Shown here in pieces: positions 51,441 to 58,685 of a DNA stretch of 64,000 nucleotides (the first letter of the stretch is position 1; each line of letters begins with the position of its first letter). Origin of the DNA: UBA2227 sp036677505 (lineage in GTDB: Bacteria; Bacillota_I; Bacilli_A; Erysipelotrichales; Erysipelotrichaceae). The position numbers were made by a program, and so were the translations under genes. Where the stretch lies: positions 62,001 to 126,000 of the forward strand of contig JAVBWK010000035.1 of assembly GCA_036677505.1 (NCBI GenBank). Reading direction: 5' to 3'. The notes below the pieces were generated by a model. The model did not search any database, was not told the DNA's origin, and worked only from the letters and a program-made list of their open reading frames with translations.

Positions 51441-51746
51441 ATGAACAACGAAGACGTCCTTTGGGAGTTGATGGAGGATGGGTTGGAAGATACCGATCTG
51501 GCACAAAATGACCGTTTGGAAGATATGTTGGATATGATCGAAGACCACTGTCTGGCTGCCTGTCTGGATCAGGGGAAAAGCTATACGACCGTATCTTCGG
51601 TCAAATCGCTGCTTCAGCTGGATGCCTCTCATTGGGAAGAATTTATGGAAATGCTTAGAAGCATGCGGGTCATGGGAGCAAAAGTCACGGTTACCGAGTT
51701 GGATGATGAAGATGAATTGCTGATCAACTGGGGCATACTGCATTGA
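51441..51746 (+). CDS. Small acidic hypothetical protein
   Basis: A 101-residue cytoplasmic protein, strongly acidic, with predicted helices (LWELMEDGLEDTDLAQNDRLEDMLDMIEDHCLAACLDQGK) and a C-terminal VTVTELDDEDELLINWGILH. I recognise no family. The second ATG (51441) is 7 bases from GGAGG. It lies 12 bases after the WYL gene and overlaps the nuclease start by 4 bases, so the three form an operon. Confidence 0.65.
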   Translation: MNNEDVLWELMEDGLEDTDLAQNDRLEDMLDMIEDHCLAACLDQGKSYTTVSSVKSLLQLDASHWEEFMEMLRSMRVMGAKVTVTELDDEDELLINWGILH

Positions 51747-52192
51747 GAAAAATTCTTGCTCTTTTCGTGATTCTCTGTTTTTTTGGCTGTGAATCTTTGC
51801 CGACACAGGGTTCGCGGACAGTCGTTACCCTCGATCGCTGCATCGATGGGGATACGGCCTGGTTTTATCCGATCGGCAAGGCAAGATTTCTGTATATCGA
51901 TACACCGGAGATTTACCCGCATATGCAGCCTTACGGTCAGCAAGCCGCCGATCATACATGTCAGCGGCTGAGTGAAGCAAAACTCATTCAGATTGAATAT
52001 GACGGGCAGCGTCAGGACAGTTACGGCAGGGCTTTGGTATGGGTGTGGGTGGATGATCAGCTGCTTCAGGAAGAACTGGCTTTACTGGGTTATGTACAGA
52101 AACTGTATGACTATGGCGATTATCGGTATGAGCGAAGAGTCGATGATGCCATCAAAGAGGCAAAGAAAAATAAAGCCGGGATTTATCAGTGA
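51743..52192 (+). CDS. Thermonuclease-family lipoprotein (SNase domain)
   Basis: A 149-residue secreted nuclease. The lipobox is FFGC (cysteine 16), so it is anchored outside the cell. Staphylococcal-nuclease active-site residues are present: Arg48 and Glu56 in RFLYIDTPE, Arg96 in DSYGRALVW, and calcium-ligand aspartates in DGDTAW and IDTPE. The start codon is TTG, overlapping the previous gene's TGA; no ATG is available in frame before the signal peptide. It probably digests external DNA or RNA. Confidence 0.87.
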   Translation: MRKILALFVILCFFGCESLPTQGSRTVVTLDRCIDGDTAWFYPIGKARFLYIDTPEIYPHMQPYGQQAADHTCQRLSEAKLIQIEYDGQRQDSYGRALVWVWVDDQLLQEELALLGYVQKLYDYGDYRYERRVDDAIKEAKKNKAGIYQ

Positions 52193-52204
52193 TCCCGGCT
52201 TTGC
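52175..52204. terminator. Terminator between the nuclease and CorC-type genes
   Basis: AAAGCCGGGAT and ATCCCGGCTTT form an 11-bp stem around the nuclease stop codon. It lies between convergent genes. Confidence 0.8.
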
Positions 52205-53527
52205 TTATGATTCATTTTGTTCGTCTTCATCCACAGTCGGCAAGACAGTCAGGATGACCTTCTCTATGCGCTTCTCAGTTACCTGAGCAATTTTGAAATG
52301 CAGATTTCTGAAGCTGATTTCACTGACATTGCCATCTTCGGGAATAAATCCCAGAAGACTGATGATAAATCCGCTCAGAGTTTCATATTCATCGACCGGG
52401 AAACCCACTTCGAAGCGTTCTTCCAACTCTTCAAGGTTCATCATGCCGCTGACCTCATAACTGTCATCCGCCAGCTTCTTGAAATCAATCAGTTCTTCAT
52501 CATATTCATCGAAGATGTTACCGACGATCTCTTCGACCAAGTCTTCGATCGTAACGATCCCGGCGGTACCGCCGTATTCATCGATGACGACCGCAATGTG
52601 GGTTTTCGCCAATTGCAACTCGACGAACAGCTCATCGATTTTTTTGGAAGTCGGAACGAAATACGGTTTGCGGATGCTGTCTTTTAATGAGAAATTCTCT
52701 ATGTTCTTTGCGTTGATCAGCGGAATCAGATCTTTAACGTGCAGGATACCGACGATATCGTCAATATTGTCTTCATACACCGGAATCCGGGTGAATTTCT
52801 CCTGATTGATCAGTTCGATGATTTCATCGAGATTGGCTGAGACAGGCAGGCTGAACAGTTCCATACGGTGGGTCATGATGTCTTCCGCTTCTTTATTATT
52901 GAACTCGAAGATATTGTTGATCATGATCTTCTCACGCTCTTGAATCGTTCCTTTTTCCTCGCCGACATCGACCATCATTCGGATTTCCTCTTCGGTGACA
53001 TCACTTTGGGCAGCGTATGGATCGATGCCGAACATACGGACGATCAGGTTAGTGGAGAAGCTTAAAAATCGCACAAAAGGCGAGGCGATGGCTGAGATGA
53101 CCAGCAAGACCGATACGACCGAGAAGGCAATCGGTTCCGCTTTGGTCATGGCTATCCGCTTAGGAACGAGTTCACCGAATACCAAGGTAAAGTATGACAG
53201 TATCAATGTAATCACAATGACAGTTGCGACCCGCAGGATACTGTCAGATATCTGGATGTCGGTCGTTTTGATTAGGGCTACCAACGGTTCGGCAAAGGTA
53301 TCAGCCGCAAAGGCACTGGCTAAAAAGCCGGCCAGGGTAACGCCGATTTGGATGGTTGCCAGAAAACGGCTCGGTTCACCCAGCAGTTTAAGAAGCTGCT
53401 TGGCTTTTTTATGCCCGTCCTCCGCCATGACTTTGATTTTGTTATCATTGAGTGAAATCAGAGCGATTTCCGATGCGGCGAAAAACGCATTCAATGATAT
53501 TAACAGGATTAAAAAGATGAATTCCAT
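52205..53527 (-). CDS. HlyC/CorC (CNNM-type) transporter protein
   Basis: A 440-residue protein with a CNNM transmembrane domain (about 1-190: FLILLISLNAFFAASEIALISLN, then VTLAGFLASAFAADTFAEPL), two CBS repeats (about 205-330; MTHRMELFSLPVSANLDEIIELINQEKFTRIPVYEDNIDDIVGILHVKDL) and a C-terminal CorC_HlyC domain (DDSYEVSGMMNLEELEERF). Relatives such as MpfA export magnesium; they are not haemolysins. The ATG at 53527 is used; a TTG at 53551 is the only support for a longer form. Just upstream lies a 49-codon ORF. Confidence 0.88.
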   Translation of the reverse strand: MEFIFLILLISLNAFFAASEIALISLNDNKIKVMAEDGHKKAKQLLKLLGEPSRFLATIQIGVTLAGFLASAFAADTFAEPLVALIKTTDIQISDSILRVATVIVITLILSYFTLVFGELVPKRIAMTKAEPIAFSVVSVLLVISAIASPFVRFLSFSTNLIVRMFGIDPYAAQSDVTEEEIRMMVDVGEEKGTIQEREKIMINNIFEFNNKEAEDIMTHRMELFSLPVSANLDEIIELINQEKFTRIPVYEDNIDDIVGILHVKDLIPLINAKNIENFSLKDSIRKPYFVPTSKKIDELFVELQLAKTHIAVVIDEYGGTAGIVTIEDLVEEIVGNIFDEYDEELIDFKKLADDSYEVSGMMNLEELEERFEVGFPVDEYETLSGFIISLLGFIPEDGNVSEISFRNLHFKIAQVTEKRIEKVILTVLPTVDEDEQNES

Positions 53528-53537
53528 TCGTATTTCC

Positions 53538-53687
53538 CTACCTTTGTGCAAATGACAAAAAGAGCATTTTTTGCCCTTGGTTCATTCTTGGATGTTTGTT
53601 TTTGATATGCTGATCGGTATCTGCGGAGCTTAAAACGACAGTGCTGTTTTCGATTCGTCTATCCGCGTCCCCGGGGTCATCATTCAT
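53538..53687 (-). CDS. 49-residue upstream ORF, possible leader peptide of the CorC-type gene
   Basis: An ATG at 53687 with AGAGGT 10 bases upstream opens a 49-codon frame ending in TAG at 53538, ten bases before the CorC-type start codon. The product starts MNDDPGDADRRIENSTVVLSS and ends with a distinct segment, KMLFLSFAQR. Its 3' part contains a weak terminator-like hairpin (AAGGGCA-AAAAA-TGCTCTT followed by TTTG). It could be an independent small protein or a leader peptide controlling the transporter. I do not recognise the family. Confidence 0.55.
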   Translation of the reverse strand: MNDDPGDADRRIENSTVVLSSADTDQHIKNKHPRMNQGQKMLFLSFAQR

Positions 53688-53713
53688 AGTTCAAATTACC
53701 TCTTTGTTTTTTT

Positions 53714-53754
53714 AACAGTCAAATTATAGCACAGATTTTTGAAATTGCCAAAAA
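53714..53754 (-). promoter_or_regulatory. Promoter of the upstream ORF and CorC-type gene
   Basis: On the minus strand TTGGCA, a 17-base spacer (ATTTCAAAAATCTGTGC) and TATAAT. It is about 30 bases before the small ORF, giving a leader near 190 bases long for the transporter gene. Confidence 0.7.
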
Positions 53755-53756
53755 AA

Positions 53757-53780
53757 TGAAAAAACCGTCGTGCGACGGTT
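53757..53780 (-). terminator. Terminator of wrbA
   Basis: On the minus strand AACCGTCG-CA-CGACGGTT followed by TTTT, just after the wrbA stop codon. Confidence 0.85.
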
Positions 53781-53785
53781 GAGAA

Positions 53786-54382
53786 TCATTTCAGTTTGGC
53801 GGCGACTTCCAGCAAACGGCGGGTCTGATGTTCAACGGCTTCTTTGACATCTTCGACCATTTCACCCTGCTGATTGACGCTGACGCTGGTGCCGTAGGGA
53901 TTTCCGCCGGCTTTGAATATGGATGCATCGGTATAGCCCGGAGCAACGACGATCGCACCCCAGTGATACATCACCGTATACAGAGACAGGATTGTGGCTT
54001 CCTGACCGCCATGGGGATTCTGTGCCGATGACATAGCGCTGACCGCCTTGTTCATCAGCTTGCCTTGAGCCCATAATCCGCCTTGGATATCTAAGAATTG
54101 TTTCATTTGGGCGGCCATATTGCCAAAGCGGGTCGGTACACTGAAGAGAATGGCATCCGCCCAATCTAAATCGGCTGAAGTTGCGACAGGGATATCTTGG
54201 GTGGCTTGTTGTACGGCTTTCCATCCCGGCTGTGAGTCGATGACGGATTGCGGAGCCAGCTCAGCAGCTTTGACTAAACGTACTTCGGCACCGGCCTGTT
54301 CAGCCGCCTGCTTGGCCCACTTGGCCATCTGAAGATTTGTACCATAAGTACTGTAATATACAATCGATAGTTTTGTTGACAT
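53786..54382 (-). CDS. wrbA: NAD(P)H:quinone oxidoreductase, WrbA type
   Basis: A 198-residue flavodoxin-like protein. The FMN phosphate-binding loop is STYGTNLQMA (about 11-20), followed by FSVPTRFGNMAAQMKQFLD and SSAQNPHGGQEATILSL, the WrbA signatures. It reduces quinones by two electrons and protects against quinone stress. A divergent-looking inverted repeat upstream matches the operator of the nearby HxlR regulator gene, linking the two. The ribosome binding site is AGGAGG. Confidence 0.9.
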   Translation of the reverse strand: MSTKLSIVYYSTYGTNLQMAKWAKQAAEQAGAEVRLVKAAELAPQSVIDSQPGWKAVQQATQDIPVATSADLDWADAILFSVPTRFGNMAAQMKQFLDIQGGLWAQGKLMNKAVSAMSSAQNPHGGQEATILSLYTVMYHWGAIVVAPGYTDASIFKAGGNPYGTSVSVNQQGEMVEDVKEAVEHQTRRLLEVAAKLK

Positions 54383-54395
54383 ATGTCCTCCTATG

Positions 54396-54412
54396 ACTTA
54401 CAAATAGTAAGT
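54396..54412. promoter_or_regulatory. HxlR-type operator upstream of wrbA
   Basis: ACTTAC-AAATA-GTAAGT is a perfect 6-bp inverted repeat. It lies between the -10 box (TATACT, 54428-54423) and the wrbA ribosome binding site. Confidence 0.7.
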
Positions 54413-54422
54413 AACTATCAAA

Positions 54423-54451
54423 AGTATATTAAAAGTGACGATGATTGTCAC
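54423..54451 (-). promoter_or_regulatory. Promoter of wrbA
   Basis: On the minus strand GTGACA (54451-54446), a 17-base spacer and TATACT (54428-54423). It overlaps the end of the DUF1003 gene and a short hairpin there. Confidence 0.55.
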
Positions 54452-54906
54452 TTGTTTTGCTCATGATTTTTTTCCAGCAGCTCTTTGATGATTTTCTGTT
54501 CTTTCTTTATCGCCGTAATCTCATTTTTCAATTGGTTCAGCAGGACGATGGATTGCTGATCGACCAGATAATCATTTTCGATCCTCAGGCTGTCCTTGGC
54601 TTCCTGACGGTTTTGTGACATCATGATGATCGGTGCCTGAATGGCGGCGATGCAGGACAATACCAGATTCAGTAAAATAAAGGGGTATGGATCAAATGGT
54701 TTTGTGAGCAATACGAAGGCATTGGTAAGGATCCATATAATCAGAACCGCAATGAACCCGAATATAAATCCCCAGCTGCCGATCTTGGATGAAATGAAAT
54801 CGGAGGCCCGCTCACCAAAGGTCAGTTGCTGTTGATGGATCTCATTGACACTTCTTCCTTCGGACTGAGAAATGACTTCTGACATTTGCTTTCTTCTTTT
54901 TGTCAT
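54448..54906 (-). CDS. DUF1003 membrane protein
   Basis: A 152-residue protein. The DUF1003 signature is LTFGERASDFISSKIGSWGFIFGFIAVLIIWILTNAF, then FDPYPFILLNLVLSCIAAIQAPIIMMSQNRQEAKDSLRIENDY. Two transmembrane helices are followed by a coiled coil (about 120-150). Function is unknown. The ATG at 54906 is one base after the HxlR gene stop codon with GGAG upstream, so it is in the same operon. Confidence 0.85.
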   Translation of the reverse strand: MTKRRKQMSEVISQSEGRSVNEIHQQQLTFGERASDFISSKIGSWGFIFGFIAVLIIWILTNAFVLLTKPFDPYPFILLNLVLSCIAAIQAPIIMMSQNRQEAKDSLRIENDYLVDQQSIVLLNQLKNEITAIKKEQKIIKELLEKNHEQNK

Positions 54907-54907
54907 A

Positions 54908-55225
54908 TTAAACTCCGTGCCATTTGGTTGCCCATTGGCCGATTTTGTCCATGGCTTCCTTGAGGTCTCTTCCTTTTTCACTCAGCTGATATTCCACCCG
55001 GATCGGATGGGAGTCGTTGACTTTGCGGATGATCAGACCTTCGTCTTCCAGTTCTTTCAGCCGAAACGTCAGCATCCGTGCGCTTAACTGCGGGATGATC
55101 TGTTCCAGTTGTGAGAAGCGCAGATTATTTTGCATCAGTGAATGGATGATCAGTCCGTTCCAGCGCTTGCCGAGGATTTCAAAGGCATGTTCAAACTTTG
55201 GACAAAGCTTGATTTCAGTGCTCAT
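54908..55225 (-). CDS. HxlR-family transcription regulator
   Basis: A 105-residue winged-helix protein with the HxlR signature LCPKFEHAFEILGKRWNGLIIHSL, then FSQLEQIIPQLSARMLTFRLKELEDEGLI and the wing VEYQLSEKG. Cys8 sits where redox-sensing members such as YodB carry the cysteine that reacts with quinones or diamide. Matching inverted repeats before this gene and before wrbA suggest it represses both until an electrophile modifies Cys8 (inference). The ribosome binding site is AAGGAAGTGA. Confidence 0.86.
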   Translation of the reverse strand: MSTEIKLCPKFEHAFEILGKRWNGLIIHSLMQNNLRFSQLEQIIPQLSARMLTFRLKELEDEGLIIRKVNDSHPIRVEYQLSEKGRDLKEAMDKIGQWATKWHGV

Positions 55226-55258
55226 GCTATCACTTCCTTTGTCATATTATATCACATA

Positions 55259-55275
55259 ACTAACAAAAGGTAAGT
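55259..55275. promoter_or_regulatory. HxlR-type operator upstream of its own gene
   Basis: ACTAAC-AAAAG-GTAAGT, nearly the same as the wrbA site. It lies directly upstream of an extended -10 (TGA-TATAAT on the minus strand, about 55253-55245), so binding would block the promoter. Confidence 0.7.
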
Positions 55276-55332
55276 AGTATGAATATAGCACAGAAACACA
55301 AATATGTTAAAATATGAATAGGAGGATTTTGT

Positions 55333-56238
55333 ATGAACTTATTTGATTTTCTGCTTGAAAAAGCAGCTTTACAACCGAAAATGACGATGGCGGTTGCGGT
55401 CGCTCAGGATGAAGATGTACTGTCGGCGGTAAGCAAGGCAGTGGCCCATGGGTTTGTGGATGCAGTACTGGTAGGGGATGAAGCAAAAATCCGTGATATC
55501 GCGAAAGAACATCATTTTGATATCTCGCCCATGCGCATCATTGATCAGCCCGATCCGGTTTTGGCCAGTGCGAAGGCAGTATCATTGGTTGCTCGGGGAG
55601 AATGCGGACTGCTGATGAAGGGACTGGTCGATACTTCCGTCATCCTAAAGGCTGTTCTCAATAGAGAAGAAGGATTGCGTACCGACCGGATCATTTCCCA
55701 TGTCACGGTGGCGCAGGTAACGGCAATCGACCGTTTCTTTCTGATTACTGATGCGGCAATGAATCTGTATCCGGATTTGGCTGCGAAGAAACAGATCATT
55801 GATAATGCGGTGCATGTGGCTCATGCTTTGGGAATTAAAGTGCCTAAGGTCGGGGCGGTGTGTGCAGTTGAGAAAGTAAATCCGAAAATGCCGTGTACGT
55901 TGGATGCCAAGGAACTCTCGGATATGGCCAAACGCGGGGAAATCGAGGGTTGTGAAGTGGACGGTCCCTTTGCTTTGGATAATGCGGTATCCGTGTTGGC
56001 GGCGAAACATAAGGGAATTACGACGCCCAATGCCGGGATGGCGGATATCCTGCTGGTACCGACCATTGAGGCCGGCAATATGCTTTATAAATCGGTTACC
56101 TTCTTTGCCGGTGGTACGGCTGCCGGGATGATCGTCGGAGCGAAAGCGCCGATCGTTCTCACCTCTCGGGCAGACAGTGATTTGAATAAACTGGTTTCGA
56201 TTGCGTTAAGTGTCGTGGTCGCGGGTTATCAGGGATAA
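55333..56238 (+). CDS. ptb: Phosphate butyryltransferase-like phosphotransacylase
   Basis: A 301-residue phosphotransacylase: GLLMKGLVDTSVILKAVLNREEGLRT, FFLITDAAMNLYPDL, DGPFALDNAVS and LVPTIEAGNMLYKSVTFFAGGTAAGMIVGAKAPIVLTSRAD match the Ptb family, which interconverts butyryl-CoA (or branched acyl-CoA) and the acyl phosphate. The usual neighbour, butyrate kinase (buk), is not here. A role in short-chain acid metabolism together with the hydroxybutyrate operon 20 kb away is possible. The ribosome binding site is AGGAGG. Confidence 0.87.
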   Translation: MNLFDFLLEKAALQPKMTMAVAVAQDEDVLSAVSKAVAHGFVDAVLVGDEAKIRDIAKEHHFDISPMRIIDQPDPVLASAKAVSLVARGECGLLMKGLVDTSVILKAVLNREEGLRTDRIISHVTVAQVTAIDRFFLITDAAMNLYPDLAAKKQIIDNAVHVAHALGIKVPKVGAVCAVEKVNPKMPCTLDAKELSDMAKRGEIEGCEVDGPFALDNAVSVLAAKHKGITTPNAGMADILLVPTIEAGNMLYKSVTFFAGGTAAGMIVGAKAPIVLTSRADSDLNKLVSIALSVVVAGYQG

Positions 56239-56288
56239 AAAAGCAGGATAAATTTTTTAATTTGTGTTACAATCGTTTCGGTGATTGT

Positions 56289-56615
56289 ATGAAAGAAATC
56301 GTAGAGTGTTATAAAGTCGATACCGTGTCCTTACAAAGGAATGACGGGTTTTGGCTCGATGAAGGTCAGTTGATTCTGCGTTCGGTCAATGTGGGTGAAC
56401 TGGTCATAGACCGATATCAGAGTCCATATGCTGAAGCTCGTTTTACCTTGAGCGAAAATGACACGCTGGCGATGATGCTTTTGTTGGATGCGGATCAGGA
56501 CAGTTTCTCATACCGGCTGAATCAACATTTCGACGGTGCGGCTGTGTTGGATCGTTTCAAGCGTTTCTGTGATGAGCATCGGTTTAAATACGAGTATCAG
56601 TTTATTACTGATTGA
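56289..56615 (+). CDS. Hypothetical protein
   Basis: A 108-residue protein of mixed alpha/beta pattern (ECYKVDTVSLQRNDGFWLDEGQLILRSVNVGELVIDRYQSPYAEARFTLSENDTLAMMLLLDADQDSF). No motif is recognised and no signal peptide is seen. A -10-like TACAAT with TG just upstream lies about 15 bases before the start, so the leader would be very short and the ribosome binding site is weak. Confidence 0.6.
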   Translation: MKEIVECYKVDTVSLQRNDGFWLDEGQLILRSVNVGELVIDRYQSPYAEARFTLSENDTLAMMLLLDADQDSFSYRLNQHFDGAAVLDRFKRFCDEHRFKYEYQFITD

Positions 56616-56622
56616 CACAATG

Positions 56623-56656
56623 AAACACGCACTGAATTAATCAGGGCGTGTTTTTT
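56623..56656 (+). terminator. Terminator after the hypothetical gene
   Basis: AAACACGC (56623-56630) pairs with GCGTGTTT, extended inside by CTGA/TCAG, and followed by a T run. Confidence 0.8.
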
Positions 56657-56693
56657 GATTGCGAAAAAAACGCGAATGACCTCGCAAATAATC

Positions 56694-56702
56694 TGATATA
56701 AT
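56694..56702 (+). promoter_or_regulatory. Extended -10 promoter of the alpha/beta hydrolase gene
   Basis: TGA-TATAAT (56694-56702), 26 bases before the start codon. Confidence 0.5.
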
Positions 56703-56727
56703 GAAAGTAACAAAATGAGGTGATGCT

Positions 56728-57516
56728 ATGTCTTATTTCAGTCATCGAGGCATTGATTTTCACTACCAGGTTTTCGGTTTGGGCGAACCTATCATCTTTC
56801 TCCATGGGATTGGTAATGATTTGTACCAACCGAAGATCCACCAGATGCATTTGCCTGGGCATTTGATCATGCCGGACTTACGTGCTCACGGGAAGTCAGG
56901 TCATAATAACGATCCGATGAGCTATGGTCTGTTAGCTGAAGATTTGTATTTATTTGTGAAGTACTTGGGGCTAAAGAATTTCATTTTGGGCGGAATCGAC
57001 ATTGGGGCTGGGGTCGCTTTAAACTTCACCTTAAAACATCCGGAGATGGTCAAGAAACTGATATTGGTACGGCCATCCGCCTTGGCAATGCCTTGTGATC
57101 CGTATATCCGTCAGATTTATGAGCGTCTGGCCATGTTTCTGAAACTGCATCACGGAGTCGAACAGTTTAAACGGTCGGATGATTACAATGAGCTCTTTGA
57201 GATCAGTCCGTATGCATCATATCATCTGTTGCGTCACTTTACCGATCCGGTAGCCCAGCATTTTCCGGATAAGTTTCAGCAGATGATCGATGATAAGCCG
57301 ATTGATCATGAAGAAGACTTGAAAAAAATCGGCTGTCCGACACTTACGGTCGTGACCGATGGGGACATGGTTCATCCGGTTCACTTGGGCGATATTTTGA
57401 ATGAGTATATCAATAATCATACGTTGGTAAAAATCACGCCGAAACCGATGGATGAGCGTAAGCATTTGCTTGAACTTGAAACAGCGATCACCGATTTCTT
57501 AAATCCTCTGAAATAA
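56728..57516 (+). CDS. Alpha/beta hydrolase with aspartate at the nucleophile position
   Basis: A 262-residue alpha/beta hydrolase. The oxyanion HG motif is FLHGIG (24-29). The nucleophile elbow reads GGIDIGAG, with Asp91 where esterases have Ser; the sequence after it (VALNFTLKHPEMVKKLILV) is typical. Asp211/Asp213 and His246 (ERKHLLEL) complete the likely triad. An aspartate nucleophile is characteristic of epoxide hydrolases and haloalkane dehalogenases. Substrate unknown. The ribosome binding site is GAGGTG. Confidence 0.8.
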   Translation: MSYFSHRGIDFHYQVFGLGEPIIFLHGIGNDLYQPKIHQMHLPGHLIMPDLRAHGKSGHNNDPMSYGLLAEDLYLFVKYLGLKNFILGGIDIGAGVALNFTLKHPEMVKKLILVRPSALAMPCDPYIRQIYERLAMFLKLHHGVEQFKRSDDYNELFEISPYASYHLLRHFTDPVAQHFPDKFQQMIDDKPIDHEEDLKKIGCPTLTVVTDGDMVHPVHLGDILNEYINNHTLVKITPKPMDERKHLLELETAITDFLNPLK

Positions 57517-57518
57517 TA

Positions 57519-57547
57519 TTGACATATGTCAAAAACAAGACTATGAT
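57519..57547 (+). promoter_or_regulatory. Promoter of the DUF5320-MBL operon
   Basis: TTGACA (57519-57524), a 17-base spacer and TATGAT (57542-57547). The -35 is contained in operator copy 1. Confidence 0.82.
57520..57531. promoter_or_regulatory. Palindromic operator copy 1 (TGACATATGTCA)
   Basis: A perfect 12-bp palindrome overlapping the -35 box of the DUF5320 promoter. Confidence 0.75.
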
Positions 57548-57558
57548 AGTTTTGTAAA

Positions 57559-57570
57559 TGACATATGTCA
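57559..57570. promoter_or_regulatory. Palindromic operator copy 2 (TGACATATGTCA)
   Basis: An exact repeat of the operator, 39 bp downstream of copy 1, between the predicted transcription start and the AAAAGGAGG site. Confidence 0.75.
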
Positions 57571-57587
57571 GAAAAGGAGGTGAACTT

Positions 57588-57809
57588 ATGCCGTATCGTG
57601 ATGGTTTTGGTCCAAAAGGGCAAGGAAGCCGTACCGGAAAAGGCCGCGGGAATTGCATTTCAAACATTCCGAGGGGACGCTCTTATGGTCAGCGGTGGTT
57701 CTGTCGTTGGACAAACGATTCAGAAGAATTGGAAATGCACAGAGATTTCTTGAAGAATCAATTGAAATGGGTTGAAGAGATTTTGTCTAAAGAAAAGAAA
57801 GCGGATTAA
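57588..57809 (+). CDS. DUF5320-like small protein
   Basis: A 73-residue protein. The N-terminus MPYRDGFGPKGQGSRTGKGRGNC resembles DUF5320 proteins (MPRGDGTGPMGMGPMTGRG...C), which are encoded with iron-molybdenum-cofactor-type and metallo-beta-lactamase genes in anaerobes. The C-terminal half is a helix (SEELEMHRDFLKNQLKWVEEILSKE). Function is unknown. It is preceded by twin palindromic operators and followed by the MBL gene. Confidence 0.72.
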   Translation: MPYRDGFGPKGQGSRTGKGRGNCISNIPRGRSYGQRWFCRWTNDSEELEMHRDFLKNQLKWVEEILSKEKKAD

Positions 57810-57831
57810 CGCATGGTCAGGGGGCAAACCG

Positions 57832-58653
57832 ATGAAGATTACATCGCTGATCGATAATGAGTGCAGTGCTGATGGTCTGATGAAGCAGCACGGACTGTCA
57901 CTATTGATTGAGACTAAGGGAATGAAAATATTGTTTGATACCGGAGCGGATGGGGCATTCATTCACAATGCCCAGGCTCTCAAAATTGATCTTTCAGATG
58001 TGGATATGTGTGTGCTGTCTCATGGCCATTATGATCATGGCGGCGGGCTCAATGCTTTTTTGAAGATCAATAAAAAAGCTTTGGTGTATCTTTCGGCGAA
58101 GGCAAGTGGCGATCATGTGGCTTTACGTCCCAATGGTGAGTATGAGAGCATCGGCATTCACGTCTCACGCAACTTTCTTGATCGGCTGGTGTTTGTCGAT
58201 CATCAGCTCAGTGTAGGTCCGTGTCTGATTTTCAGTGATGTGGCGGGCTATTTTCCATTACCCACAGGAAATAAGTCGTTATTTCAAGAGAAAGACGGGA
58301 AGTATGTTTTGGATGACTTTGCTCATGAGCAACATCTGGTGATTCAGGAAGATGACAAATATGTGCTGTTGGCCGGCTGTGCTCACCGAGGCATCCTCAA
58401 TGTGCTGACCTATCTCAAAGACAGATTCGGTATCTTGTGTGATGCTGTGGTCGGCGGATTTCATCTTCATAACAAAGTGACCAACACCTATGAAAGTGCG
58501 GCCATTCTTGAGACTTTGGCGAAGGAACTGATGAACACGTTCAGTAAGTTTTACACGTGTCACTGTACCGGGATTCCGGCGTACAGTTTTCTGAAAGTGA
58601 TCATGAAAGATCAGATCGAGTACCTGAGTACCGGCGAGACGATTGAAATTTAG
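57832..58653 (+). CDS. Metallo-beta-lactamase-fold hydrolase (dihydropterin/RFAP-synthase-like)
   Basis: A 273-residue MBL-fold protein with HGHYDH (64-69), GCAHRGILN, GGFHLHNK and CHCTG near the end. This pattern matches the archaeal-type group annotated as 7,8-dihydropterin-6-methyl-4-(ribofuranosyl)aminobenzene-phosphate synthase-like, although true methanopterin synthesis is not expected here. The ATG at 57832 follows an AGGGGGC stretch and is 22 bases after the DUF5320 gene, so both are under the twin operators. Confidence 0.82.
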   Translation: MKITSLIDNECSADGLMKQHGLSLLIETKGMKILFDTGADGAFIHNAQALKIDLSDVDMCVLSHGHYDHGGGLNAFLKINKKALVYLSAKASGDHVALRPNGEYESIGIHVSRNFLDRLVFVDHQLSVGPCLIFSDVAGYFPLPTGNKSLFQEKDGKYVLDDFAHEQHLVIQEDDKYVLLAGCAHRGILNVLTYLKDRFGILCDAVVGGFHLHNKVTNTYESAAILETLAKELMNTFSKFYTCHCTGIPAYSFLKVIMKDQIEYLSTGETIEI

Positions 58654-58658
58654 AGCAA

Positions 58659-58685
58659 AGCGCACCTTGCGGTGCGCTCTTTTTA
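58659..58685. terminator. Bidirectional terminator between the MBL gene and pepF
   Basis: AGCGCACC-TTGC-GGTGCGCT followed by CTTTTT; it overlaps the pepF stop codon. Confidence 0.88.

Noticed and set aside
54378..54389. TGACATATGTCC over the wrbA start codon, resembling the 57520/57559 operator
   Set aside because: The match falls on the ribosome binding site and start codon (GGACATATGTC) and has one mismatch; coincidence is likely.
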